From positions 1-57,923 of the forward strand of contig CAZVQW010000019.1 of assembly GCA_964629475.1 (NCBI GenBank): a DNA stretch of 57,923 bases, in the 5' to 3' direction. This DNA is from SMWD01 sp964629475. Its GTDB lineage: Bacteria > Pseudomonadota > Gammaproteobacteria > Steroidobacterales > GCA-2729495. How positions within the stretch are numbered: position 1 is the stretch's first letter; each line of letters opens with the position of its first letter. The translations under genes and the position numbers were made by a program. Positions 43,492 to 51,354 of this stretch are shown in pieces. The notes under the pieces were generated by a model. The model saw only the letters and a program-made list of their open reading frames with translations. It did no database searches and had not been told where the DNA came from.

Positions 43492-44229
43492 GTGGTTGGA
43501 AAAGTACCGCCAGAAGCGCGGGTAGATAGCTATATCGTGACCGGCACCGATACGGCCGTCGGCAAGACGCTGGTTGCGGCAGGCTTGCTGGTTGCGGCAT
43601 CCGCTCGCGGGATGCGGTCGATCGGTATCAAGCCAGTGGCTGCCGGATGCACTCTGGCGGCAACGGATTCCGGTTCGATGCTCGTTAATGACGATGCCCT
43701 CGTGCTCCAGCAGACCGCTTCGGTCAACCTGGACTACGCCAGCGTCAATCCTGTCGCACTCGAGCAAGCGATCGCACCGCATATCGCCGCGGCCGACAGC
43801 GGTGTTCGGCTTTGTGCCGACGAACTCGTTCGACATTGTCGACGCGTCTGCGCAGATTTCCCCGCGCAGTTCGTGATCGTCGAAGGTGCGGGTGGCTGGC
43901 TCGTGCCGCTGAACGAGACCGAAACGATGGCGGATTTTTGTATCGGACTCGGCTTTCCCGTCATCATGGTCGTCGGCATGCAGCTGGGCTGCCAGAATCA
44001 TGCGTTGCTAACGGCGCGCGCCATACACGCGATGGGACTGTCTGTCGCCGGCTGGGTCGCCAATTGCACGACCGGGCAGATGCCGGCATTCGAGGAAAAC
44101 CTGCGGACATTGCAGGAGTTATTGTCTGTGCCGTTGCTTGGTGTGATTCCATACCTCGGGTCGACGCCGACGGCAAATCAGGCTGCGGAATATCTGCAAC
44201 TCGACCGGCTTGTAAAGGCTGAACCATGA
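43492..44229 (+). CDS. bioD: dethiobiotin synthetase
   Basis: The 245-residue ATP-dependent enzyme closes the ureido ring of dethiobiotin from 7,8-diaminopelargonate and CO2. The P-loop is GTDTAVGKTLVAAG (near residues 18-31), followed by the substrate-binding SIGIKPVAAG and the family segment VEGAGGWLVPLNE. It starts at a GTG at 43492. Its last four bases overlap the bioA start (ATGA). Two Cys near the middle have no obvious role. In the usual pathway BioD acts after BioA, so the gene order here is not the reaction order. Confidence 0.95.
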   Translation: MVGKVPPEARVDSYIVTGTDTAVGKTLVAAGLLVAASARGMRSIGIKPVAAGCTLAATDSGSMLVNDDALVLQQTASVNLDYASVNPVALEQAIAPHIAAADSGVRLCADELVRHCRRVCADFPAQFVIVEGAGGWLVPLNETETMADFCIGLGFPVIMVVGMQLGCQNHALLTARAIHAMGLSVAGWVANCTTGQMPAFEENLRTLQELLSVPLLGVIPYLGSTPTANQAAEYLQLDRLVKAEP

Positions 44230-45500
44230 CTGACCTGGGTGCATTCGATCGCGCGCACATCTGGCATCCGTATACGTCGATGACCGACCCGATTCCGGCG
44301 TTCGCAGTGGAGTCGGCTGCAGGCGTCAGGATTCGTTTGCATGATGGCCGTGAATTGATAGACGGCATGGCTTCATGGTGGTGTGCGATTCATGGCTACA
44401 ATCATCCGGAGCTGAACCGTGCTGCCGAACGCCAGCTGGGCAAGATGGCGCACGTTATGTTCGGTGGTTTGACGCATGAGCCGGCTGTGCGGCTTGCGCA
44501 GGCGCTGATCGACATGACGCCGACGCCGCTGCAACATGTTTTCTTCGCCGATTCCGGCTCCGTGGCCGTCGAAGTGGCGATCAAGATGGCGATTCAGTTT
44601 CATGCTGCGCAGGCCGTTGACCAGAGACGGCCGACGGCTGATAAGCTTATGACGATTCGCGGTGGTTACCACGGCGATACGTTCGGCGCGATGGCCGTTT
44701 GCGATCCGGTGAGTGGAATGCATGAGCGGTTTGCGCGAGTCCTGCCCGAGCACTTGTTTCTGGATCGGCCGGCGACACGCTTCGGTGAGAGCCTCGAAAG
44801 CCGCGAGATCGAAGTTGCCGAGCAACAGATGCGCCGGCACCGTGATCGGATTGCTGCCTTTATTCTGGAGCCGATCGTGCAGGGTGCCGGTGGCATGTGG
44901 TTTTATTCGGCAGATTATCTGCGTGAAATTGCCGCACTCTGTGCGCGCTACGATATCTTGTTGATTGCCGATGAGATCGCAACGGGTTTCGGGCGCACCG
45001 GCCGGATGTTCGCGTGCGAGCACGCCGGGGTTGTGCCCGACATGCTGTGTCTCGGCAAAGCGCTGACCGGAGGCTACATGACTTTAGCGGCAACGTTGAC
45101 GACCGAACGTGTTGCGCACGGCGTTTCTGCGGATGGCAGTGTACTCGCGCATGGGCCGACATTCATGGCGAACCCGTTGGCTACAGCGGTTGCGGCCGAG
45201 AGCATTCGTTTGTTGCAGGCGAGCCCGTGGCAGCAGCGCATTGCGGCGATTGAATGTCAGCTTCGCGATGAACTGGAACGTTATGCAGATTATCCTGCGG
45301 TCGAGGATGTGCGGGTGCTTGGTGCAATCGGTGTGGTCGAGTGCGGGCACTCTATTAATGTAGCCGAGGTTCAGCAACGTTTCGTTGACGAAGGTGTCTG
45401 GTTGCGGCCGTTCGGCAACCTGATTTACTTGATGCCACCGTACATCATAGAGCCGGAGGATCTGCGACTGTTGACAGATGCGGTTGCTTTGGCGTTATAA
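44226..45500 (+). CDS. bioA: adenosylmethionine-8-amino-7-oxononanoate aminotransferase
   Basis: The 424-residue PLP enzyme uses S-adenosylmethionine as amino donor to make 7,8-diaminopelargonate. Recognisable parts are HIWHPYTSM at the N-terminus, DGMASWWCAIHGYNHPELN, FFADSGSVAVEVAIKMA, YHGDTFGAMAV, and IADEIATGFGRTG, with the PLP Lys in CLGKALTGGYM. Length matches the family (about 425-430). Translation is coupled to bioD by the ATGA overlap. A short REP-type hairpin follows the gene by 30 bases and separates it from the convergent ABC permease. Confidence 0.97.
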   Translation: MTDLGAFDRAHIWHPYTSMTDPIPAFAVESAAGVRIRLHDGRELIDGMASWWCAIHGYNHPELNRAAERQLGKMAHVMFGGLTHEPAVRLAQALIDMTPTPLQHVFFADSGSVAVEVAIKMAIQFHAAQAVDQRRPTADKLMTIRGGYHGDTFGAMAVCDPVSGMHERFARVLPEHLFLDRPATRFGESLESREIEVAEQQMRRHRDRIAAFILEPIVQGAGGMWFYSADYLREIAALCARYDILLIADEIATGFGRTGRMFACEHAGVVPDMLCLGKALTGGYMTLAATLTTERVAHGVSADGSVLAHGPTFMANPLATAVAAESIRLLQASPWQQRIAAIECQLRDELERYADYPAVEDVRVLGAIGVVECGHSINVAEVQQRFVDEGVWLRPFGNLIYLMPPYIIEPEDLRLLTDAVALAL

Positions 45501-45529
45501 GCAGACAGAAAGGCGATCGTTTCCAGCGT

Positions 45530-45557
45530 TGTGGGAGCGGCTAAAGCCACTCCCACA
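45530..45557. repeat. short REP hairpin, copy 3
   Basis: TGTGGGAGCGGCT and AGCCACTCCCACA pair with one mismatch, giving a single short hairpin instead of the paired arms seen in other copies. It lies between the convergent bioA and ABC permease genes and could end both transcripts. Confidence 0.8.
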
Positions 45558-45565
45558 GCGCGATG

Positions 45566-46774
45566 CTATTCGTGCCGCAAGGCTTCGATCGGGTCGAGTC
45601 GGGCAGCCTTGCGGGCCGGCCAGATGCCGAAGAATAGTCCGATACCGGCGCTGAAGCCGAAGGCGATGAAAATGGCTGACGGCGATACGACCATCTGCCA
45701 GCCGACGACATTCGTCATCAGGACCGAGATGCCGGTGCCGAGCAATACGCCGATTGTTCCGCCAAGCAGACACAGCACCATGGCCTCGATCAGGAACTGC
45801 ATCAGGATATTCGTTCGGGTTGCGCCGAGGGCCTTGCGAATACCGATTTCCCGCGTGCGCTCGGTCACCGTGACGAGCATGATGTTCATGATGCCGATGC
45901 CACCGACGATCAGGCTGATACTCGCGATGCTTGCGAGCAGGTAGGCGAAGACATCGGTTGCGGCCTGACGAACGTTGAAAAACTGGCGCGGGTCGCCGAT
46001 GGAAAAATCGTTTTTCGCGCCAGGCAGAATCTGGTGCTCGCGTCGCATGATGCGCTCGATATCGACGATCGCTGTTTCGGCTGATGCGCCGGCAGCCACC
46101 TGGGCGCTGATGACGTCGAGATCCTTCGTGCCGAAGAGCCGGAACTGGGCGGTCGACAGCGGAATCCAGACCTGTTCGTCGACGTTGCGCCAGCCTGTCG
46201 AGCCTTTCTCGGTAAACACTCCGGTTACCTCGAAGGAGGTGCCGCCGATATAAATATTATTGCCGATCAATTCGGCCGGGGAGGCCTCGAGTTTCTCCGG
46301 AACCTTGCCGCCGAGTACCGCGACACGGCGTTTTGCGGAATTATCGGCCTGACTGAACATCGAGCCGTGCTCGATCGTGAAACTGTGTACTTTCGCGAAG
46401 TCGGGTGTCGTGCCGACGATCCGCAGGTTCTGGTTTCTGGTGCCGAATTTGGTTTGTAGCTGGCGAGTAATCTCCGGGATGACGGCGCTGAGCAGTTTGG
46501 CGTCTTTCGCCAACGCTGTGGCATCGTCGATCGTCAGCGTTGCACCGCTGCGACCGACGCCGCGATGCATTCTGCCACCGGAACGAATCGACAGGATGCT
46601 GGCGCCGAGCGCATCGATCTGATCGTCGATGGCGCGCTGTGCTCCGGAACCGAGTGCGACCATCGTGATGACCGAGCCGACGCCGATGATGATGCCGAGC
46701 ATCGTCAGGAAACCGCGAAACAGGTTGGACCGGATCGATTGCAGTGCGATCAGGAGCATTTCACCAAACAGCAT
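45566..46774 (-). CDS. MacB-type ABC transporter permease
   Basis: The 402-residue membrane protein has a MacB/FtsX layout: one N-terminal helix (FRGFLTMLGIIIGVGSVITMVALGSG), a large periplasmic domain with the MacB-PCD core, and three C-terminal helices including ASIASISLIVGGIGIMNIMLVTVTERTREIGIRKALGATR. It lacks its own ATPase, which is the next-but-one gene upstream. Its ATG overlaps the stop of the MacA-like gene by one base. MacB-type pumps use mechanotransmission to drive a MacA-TolC assembly for peptides, antibiotics or lipids; no TolC is near. Confidence 0.93.
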   Translation of the reverse strand: MLFGEMLLIALQSIRSNLFRGFLTMLGIIIGVGSVITMVALGSGAQRAIDDQIDALGASILSIRSGGRMHRGVGRSGATLTIDDATALAKDAKLLSAVIPEITRQLQTKFGTRNQNLRIVGTTPDFAKVHSFTIEHGSMFSQADNSAKRRVAVLGGKVPEKLEASPAELIGNNIYIGGTSFEVTGVFTEKGSTGWRNVDEQVWIPLSTAQFRLFGTKDLDVISAQVAAGASAETAIVDIERIMRREHQILPGAKNDFSIGDPRQFFNVRQAATDVFAYLLASIASISLIVGGIGIMNIMLVTVTERTREIGIRKALGATRTNILMQFLIEAMVLCLLGGTIGVLLGTGISVLMTNVVGWQMVVSPSAIFIAFGFSAGIGLFFGIWPARKAARLDPIEALRHE

Positions 46775-48063
46775 TAACGCTCCTCCCGGCGACTCGGTTT
46801 CTTCTTATCCTTATTGTCATCTTTCTTGTCGCCACCCATGCCCGGCATGGTCGTGAACCGTTGCATCTGTGCCTGCCGACGCTGTTGCTGCTGTATCAGG
46901 CCGGAACTTGGCAACAGTAAGACCTGATCACCTTCGTTGAGACCCGTCGACAGCACTTCGCTGAAATCCAGATCCGTCAATCCCGTGTCGATACTAACGG
47001 CTTTCGGGCCGTCAGGTGCATTGACGAATACCCAATAGCGACTGGCGAAGCGATAGCCGGAAGCATCCTCACCATTTGTAGCTGTTGGTGCTGCCGGTTT
47101 GGTTTCTGCCAGACTTTTCCGGATGTCGTCAGGCTTAATGCCGACGAGTTGACCGGATACCGGAATATCCCGATTGGTACGCAAAGCCCCGGTTCGGACG
47201 GCGACGACATCGCGTCGCTCGGCGATGCGTATTTCGACATCGGCATTCATGCCGGGTTTCAGTAGGCCGCTGTCGTTGTTCAGGATGATCAGAACCGAAA
47301 ATGTTGTCACGGTCTGGTCTGCGACAGCCTGCGGTTCGATTTTGGACACGCTGCCGTCGAATGGCTGATTCGGATACGACGCCACGGTCACGGTGACGGG
47401 TTGGTGCGGCTGGATCTTGCCGATATCGGTTTCGTCGACAAGGGCTTTGACCTGCACCGATCTCAGGTCTGCCATCTTGAGCAGCAGTGTACCGCCGCCG
47501 ACATCCATGGTCGGCGATGAGATGACCTGGCCGGTCTCGACGAGTTTCTCGATCACGGTCCCGGTGATCGGCGCGCGGACGGCCGTATCATCGAGCGCGA
47601 TGCGCGCATTCTCGACCGAGACCTGTGAGCGAATGACATCGGCTTTCGCATTGGCAAATTCAAGTATCGTTTTTTCGTAATCGACATCGTTAATCGTGCG
47701 TGACTTCAACAGTGTCTTTGATCGCTTCATTTGTGCCTCGGCGATCGATCGGCGGGCCGTTGCGGCTTCGAGTTCTGCTTCGGCCTGGGCGAGCTGATTG
47801 CGCGGTGAGCGTTTGTCGATTTCGACGAGCAATTCGCCCTGATCGAGAAAGTCGCCGGTTTCCCTGGTGATGTTGAGGATTTCTCCCGATGCCTTCGATT
47901 TGACCTCGACCGTCAGGTACGGCTCGATGACGCCGGCGGCTTCGACTGCGACGACGATGTCACGGCGTACGACCTCGGCGCTATCGTAGATAACGGCTTC
48001 TTGTTTCTTTTCGCAGCCGAACAGGCCGAGTGTGCTCAGAAGGATTATGATAATTTTTTTCAT
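46774..48063 (-). CDS. MacA-like periplasmic adaptor lipoprotein
   Basis: The 429-residue membrane-fusion protein starts MKKIIIILLSTLGLFGCEKK, a lipoprotein signal with Cys17 as lipid site. It has a biotinyl-lipoyl-like domain, a helical hairpin (about 85-150, LAQAEAELEAATARRSIAEAQMKR), a beta-barrel and membrane-proximal domain. The C-terminal tail is long and lysine-rich (MGGDKKDDNKDKKKPSRREER), unusual for the family, and contains a Gln-rich stretch just before it. It is encoded between the ATPase and permease genes of the same operon and would connect the inner-membrane pump to an outer-membrane channel. Confidence 0.93.
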   Translation of the reverse strand: MKKIIIILLSTLGLFGCEKKQEAVIYDSAEVVRRDIVVAVEAAGVIEPYLTVEVKSKASGEILNITRETGDFLDQGELLVEIDKRSPRNQLAQAEAELEAATARRSIAEAQMKRSKTLLKSRTINDVDYEKTILEFANAKADVIRSQVSVENARIALDDTAVRAPITGTVIEKLVETGQVISSPTMDVGGGTLLLKMADLRSVQVKALVDETDIGKIQPHQPVTVTVASYPNQPFDGSVSKIEPQAVADQTVTTFSVLIILNNDSGLLKPGMNADVEIRIAERRDVVAVRTGALRTNRDIPVSGQLVGIKPDDIRKSLAETKPAAPTATNGEDASGYRFASRYWVFVNAPDGPKAVSIDTGLTDLDFSEVLSTGLNEGDQVLLLPSSGLIQQQQRRQAQMQRFTTMPGMGGDKKDDNKDKKKPSRREER

Positions 48064-48067
48064 TGTC

Positions 48068-48790
48068 TCAGATTGGTTTCCTGGTGTCGGATTCGATCAT
48101 GCCGTCGAGCAGGTGAATTTTTCGATTCGTGTGATCGGCTACGTCTTCGTCGTGTGTAACGAGGAGGATGGTGTGGCCCGTGTCATGCAATTCGTCGAAC
48201 AGGTCCATGATCTCGCGGCCAGTGTTGGAGTCGAGATTGCCGGTTGGTTCGTCGGCAAGTACCAGGCTCGGTGACGTGACGAGAGCCCTGGCGATTGCAA
48301 CCCGTTGGCGCTGGCCGCCGGAGAGTTCACTTGGCTTGTGATACATGCGGTCTGTCAGGCTGACCTTTTCGAGTACACTGAGAGCCCTCTCGTGGCGCTC
48401 TTTCCTGTTCAGGCCGGCATAGATCAGTGGCATTTCGACGTTGCGTTTCGCCGTCGTTCGATTGAGCAGGTTGAAAGTCTGAAAGACGAAGCCGATCTCC
48501 TTGTTGCGCACCCGGGCGAGTTGCCGGTCGCCCATGTTGGAGACCAGCTTGCCGTTCAATTCATAGCTGCCCTCATCGGGGCTGTCGAGGCACCCGATGA
48601 CATTCATCAGCGTCGACTTGCCCGAGCCGGACGGGCCCATGATCGCGGCATATTCACCCTCGTTGATCGTCAGATCGACGCCACGCAATGCGTGCACGAC
48701 CGTTTCTCCCATCTGATAGCTGAGGCTCAGATTGTGCGTGACGATGACGGGTCGCTGGTCATTGACTGTGTTGTGGCTGTCAGCCTGCAT
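48068..48790 (-). CDS. MacB/LolD-type ABC transporter ATPase
   Basis: The 240-residue ATP-binding protein has Walker A GPSGSGKSTLMNVIG, a Q-loop in FVFQTFNLL, the signature LSGGQRQRVAIARALV, Walker B VLADEPTGNLDS and the H-loop Thr-His in LLVTHDEDVAD. The pattern DEPTGNLDSNTGREI is characteristic of the MacB/LolD group. It ends five bases before the MacA-like start, so ATPase, adaptor and permease form one operon in that order. It powers the split MacAB-type pump. Start at the ATG at 48790 gives the usual length. Confidence 0.95.
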   Translation of the reverse strand: MQADSHNTVNDQRPVIVTHNLSLSYQMGETVVHALRGVDLTINEGEYAAIMGPSGSGKSTLMNVIGCLDSPDEGSYELNGKLVSNMGDRQLARVRNKEIGFVFQTFNLLNRTTAKRNVEMPLIYAGLNRKERHERALSVLEKVSLTDRMYHKPSELSGGQRQRVAIARALVTSPSLVLADEPTGNLDSNTGREIMDLFDELHDTGHTILLVTHDEDVADHTNRKIHLLDGMIESDTRKPI

Positions 48791-48883
48791 ATAAATAGAA
48801 TAGAGGGAACATGGTAGATTTGCATCGTAATCTACGGTTAATTTGCAACACTTTGTAACAGGGTAATGAGTTTCAGGCGATGT

Positions 48884-48942
48884 TGTGGGAGCGGCTTTAG
48901 CCGCGAATAGATTATTGAATCGCGGCTAAAGCCGCTCCCACA
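48884..48942. repeat. REP hairpin, copy 4
   Basis: Arms at 48884-48906 and 48920-48942 match copies 1 and 2 over 23 bases, but the spacer is only 13 bases. It lies between the ABC operon and the oxidoreductase fusion on the same strand. Confidence 0.88.
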
Positions 48943-48959
48943 ATTACTCCTTGACCGGG

Positions 48960-51113
48960 CTAATGCCGCATCCAGCGGAGCAGGCGCGCCGAAATTTTGA
49001 TCAGGTGCTGCGGGACATGCGTTTTTTGCCATTCGCCGGCGGCAAATTTGTTGGCCTCGGCCAGCGTCGGGTAAATGTGAATCGTGCCGAGAATTTTTTT
49101 CAGTCCGAGGCCGTGTTTCATGGCCGAGACAAATTCCGCGATCAGGTCGCCGGCATGCGGGCCAACGATTGAGACACCGAGGATCTTGTCGCTGCCGGGC
49201 AGGGTCAGCACCTTGACGAAACCGCTGGCTGCGCCGTCGGCTATAGCCCGATCGAGATCTTCGATGCCGTAGCGTGTGATCTCGCAGGTAATGCCTTGTT
49301 TGGCGGCTTCCTGTTCGTTGAGTCCGACCCGGGCAACCTCAGGATCCGTAAATACGGCCCACGGCATGACCGAGTAATCGACGCGAAATTTCCAGAAGCG
49401 GCCAAATAATGCGTTCATCGCGCAATACCAGCCCTGGTGCCCGGCGGCATGGGTGAGCTGATACGGACCGGCGACATCGCCGCAGGCGAAGATATTGGGC
49501 ATCGTCGTCTGCAGGTACTCGTTGACGATGATTGTGCCGTTTGGATTAGACTCGATACCAACTGTGTCGAGTCCAAGCCCGTCCGTGACCGCGCGACGAC
49601 CGACGGCGACCAGGACGCGATCACATTCAATCGTCAGTCCTGCGGCCGCAGCATCCGTTTCATTTGCCGGTGTGCAATTGATCTGCGTGCCGTTGCTGCC
49701 GGCCGTGAATCGGTTGGCACGATAACCGGTCAGGACGCGAATGCCTTCGTGCTCGAAGCGTTCTGTGACTGCTAGGGCGACATCCTTGTCTTCCCGGATC
49801 AGTATTCGCGGCGCCATTTCGATTAGCGTGACCGTACTGCCCAGCCGGCTGAAAGCCTGGGCCATTTCACAGCCAATCGGGCCGCCACCGAGGATCGTGA
49901 GTCGTTTTGGCAATTCGTCGAGTGCCCAGAGATTGTCCGACGTCAGGGTGTCGATGTCCGCGAGGCCGGGGATCGGAGGCACGAACGGTTCACCACCGGT
50001 GGCGATGACGATATTGTGTGTCGTAATCGTTCGCCCGTTGACCGTCACGGCCCAGGGAGAGTCGATAACGGCCTGGCCGGCCACGCATTCGACGCCCAGC
50101 GCCGTGAATCTCTCAACTGAATCGTGCGGTTCGATGTGACGAATCACGTCACGCACGCGCTGCATGACCTTGGGGAAATCAATTTCGAGTGGCCCGGTGC
50201 ACAGGCCGAACTCATCGGCCCGCCTGATATCAGCCGCGACCGATGCCGAGCGGATCAGCGCCTTGCTCGGTACGCAGCCGGTATTCAGGCAGTCACCGCC
50301 CATCGCGCCTTTCTCTATTAATATGACCCGGGCCTTTGCGGCGGCGGCGATATACGAGGTGACCAGGCCGGCTGCCCCGGCACCGATGACGACGAGGTTG
50401 GCGTCGAAACGGCGCGGTTTCGGGTAGTTATTGAGTCGGCGTCGCGCAGCTATTGCGGCCATGACTTTCTTCGTGACCAACGGGAACACACCGAGCAACA
50501 CGAATGAACCGATCAGCTGCGGCGATGCGATGTCACCGACGCTTTCGATGCGACCGATCTGCGTGCCCGCGTTAACATAGACGAGCGTACCCGCCAGCAT
50601 GCCGACCTGGCTGACCCACGCAAAAGTCCAGACACGGATTCTCGTCAGTGCCATCGCCAGGTTGATTGCGAAGAACGGGAAGATCGGCACGAGGCGCAAG
50701 GTGAACAGGTAGTAAGCGCCGTCTTTGCGCATGCCGTTCGCGATGCGCTCGGCGGTATCCGCGAAGCGGCGCTCGACGGTGTCGCGAAACAAAAAGCGTG
50801 CGAGCAAAAATGCCAGCGTTGCGCCGATCGTGCTGGCAAAAGAGGTGATGACCGTGCCGGTGACTAGGCCAAACAGCGCACCGCCGACCAGTGTCATGAC
50901 GACGGCGCCCGGGATGCTCAGCGCAGTCACCGCTACATAGGCGCAGAAATACGTCGCCACGGCCGTGCCGAAATTCCCGGCAACAAACGACTGTAATTCC
51001 GACTGCTGCGCCCGAAATGCTTCCAGGGACAGGTAATCATCGATGCCCAGCGCGAATACTGCGCTGATAACTGTGATGACCGTGATGGCGAGTGCGAGTC
51101 GGGTTTTGGTCAT
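48960..51113 (-). CDS. fusion of VTT/DedA-like membrane domain and FAD disulfide oxidoreductase
   Basis: The 717-residue protein joins an N-terminal TVP38/TMEM64 (VTT) membrane domain (about 1-215, with SIPGAVVMTLVGGALFG and LRLVPIFPFFAINLA) to a mercuric-reductase/lipoamide-dehydrogenase-like domain. The FAD motif is VVIGAGAAGLVTS (242-254), the redox pair is Cys275-x4-Cys280 in GGDCLNTGCVPSKAL, and the NAD-binding motif is ILGGGPIGCEMAQAF. The C-terminal dimer domain has IHIYPTLAEANK, with Tyr where lipoamide dehydrogenases carry the catalytic His. No heavy-metal domain or C-terminal Cys pair is present, so mercury reduction is unlikely. The fusion probably couples membrane events with thiol or quinone redox chemistry; the substrate is unknown. 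Confidence 0.88.
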   Translation of the reverse strand: MTKTRLALAITVITVISAVFALGIDDYLSLEAFRAQQSELQSFVAGNFGTAVATYFCAYVAVTALSIPGAVVMTLVGGALFGLVTGTVITSFASTIGATLAFLLARFLFRDTVERRFADTAERIANGMRKDGAYYLFTLRLVPIFPFFAINLAMALTRIRVWTFAWVSQVGMLAGTLVYVNAGTQIGRIESVGDIASPQLIGSFVLLGVFPLVTKKVMAAIAARRRLNNYPKPRRFDANLVVIGAGAAGLVTSYIAAAAKARVILIEKGAMGGDCLNTGCVPSKALIRSASVAADIRRADEFGLCTGPLEIDFPKVMQRVRDVIRHIEPHDSVERFTALGVECVAGQAVIDSPWAVTVNGRTITTHNIVIATGGEPFVPPIPGLADIDTLTSDNLWALDELPKRLTILGGGPIGCEMAQAFSRLGSTVTLIEMAPRILIREDKDVALAVTERFEHEGIRVLTGYRANRFTAGSNGTQINCTPANETDAAAAGLTIECDRVLVAVGRRAVTDGLGLDTVGIESNPNGTIIVNEYLQTTMPNIFACGDVAGPYQLTHAAGHQGWYCAMNALFGRFWKFRVDYSVMPWAVFTDPEVARVGLNEQEAAKQGITCEITRYGIEDLDRAIADGAASGFVKVLTLPGSDKILGVSIVGPHAGDLIAEFVSAMKHGLGLKKILGTIHIYPTLAEANKFAAGEWQKTHVPQHLIKISARLLRWMRH

Positions 51114-51289
51114 AGCCTGCGTGAATGATGCATCGAATGGGTTTCTGTCGTTTGTAGCCAAATTCGGGCGGGATTCTGGGTGCTCAGACAATCGGACCAC
51201 GCAATGGTTCGATTGTTAATACCGGTCGGGCAGGATGCAAGGTATATGGATTTAGGTGCTATGCTTGATTGGCATCAATTTATGCTATG

Positions 51290-51304
51290 TTGTTATGATA
51301 ACAA
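51290..51304. promoter_or_regulatory. 15-base palindrome upstream of the first tandem TonB receptor
   Basis: TTGTTATGATAACAA is a perfect palindrome with a one-base centre, 50 bases before the ATG. It overlaps TATGAT (51294-51299), a possible -10, with TTGGCA at 51269 as a distant -35. A repressor of GntR or LacI style could act here; this is inferred. Confidence 0.45.
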
Positions 51305-51354
51305 GATAACCTGACGTTGAAGCTGCTGATGTCAGATTGTGTGGGGGTAACTCA

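Noticed and set aside
48960..51113. Mercuric reductase and mer operon
   Set aside because: No heavy-metal-associated domain, no C-terminal Cys pair, and no merR, merT or merP neighbour.
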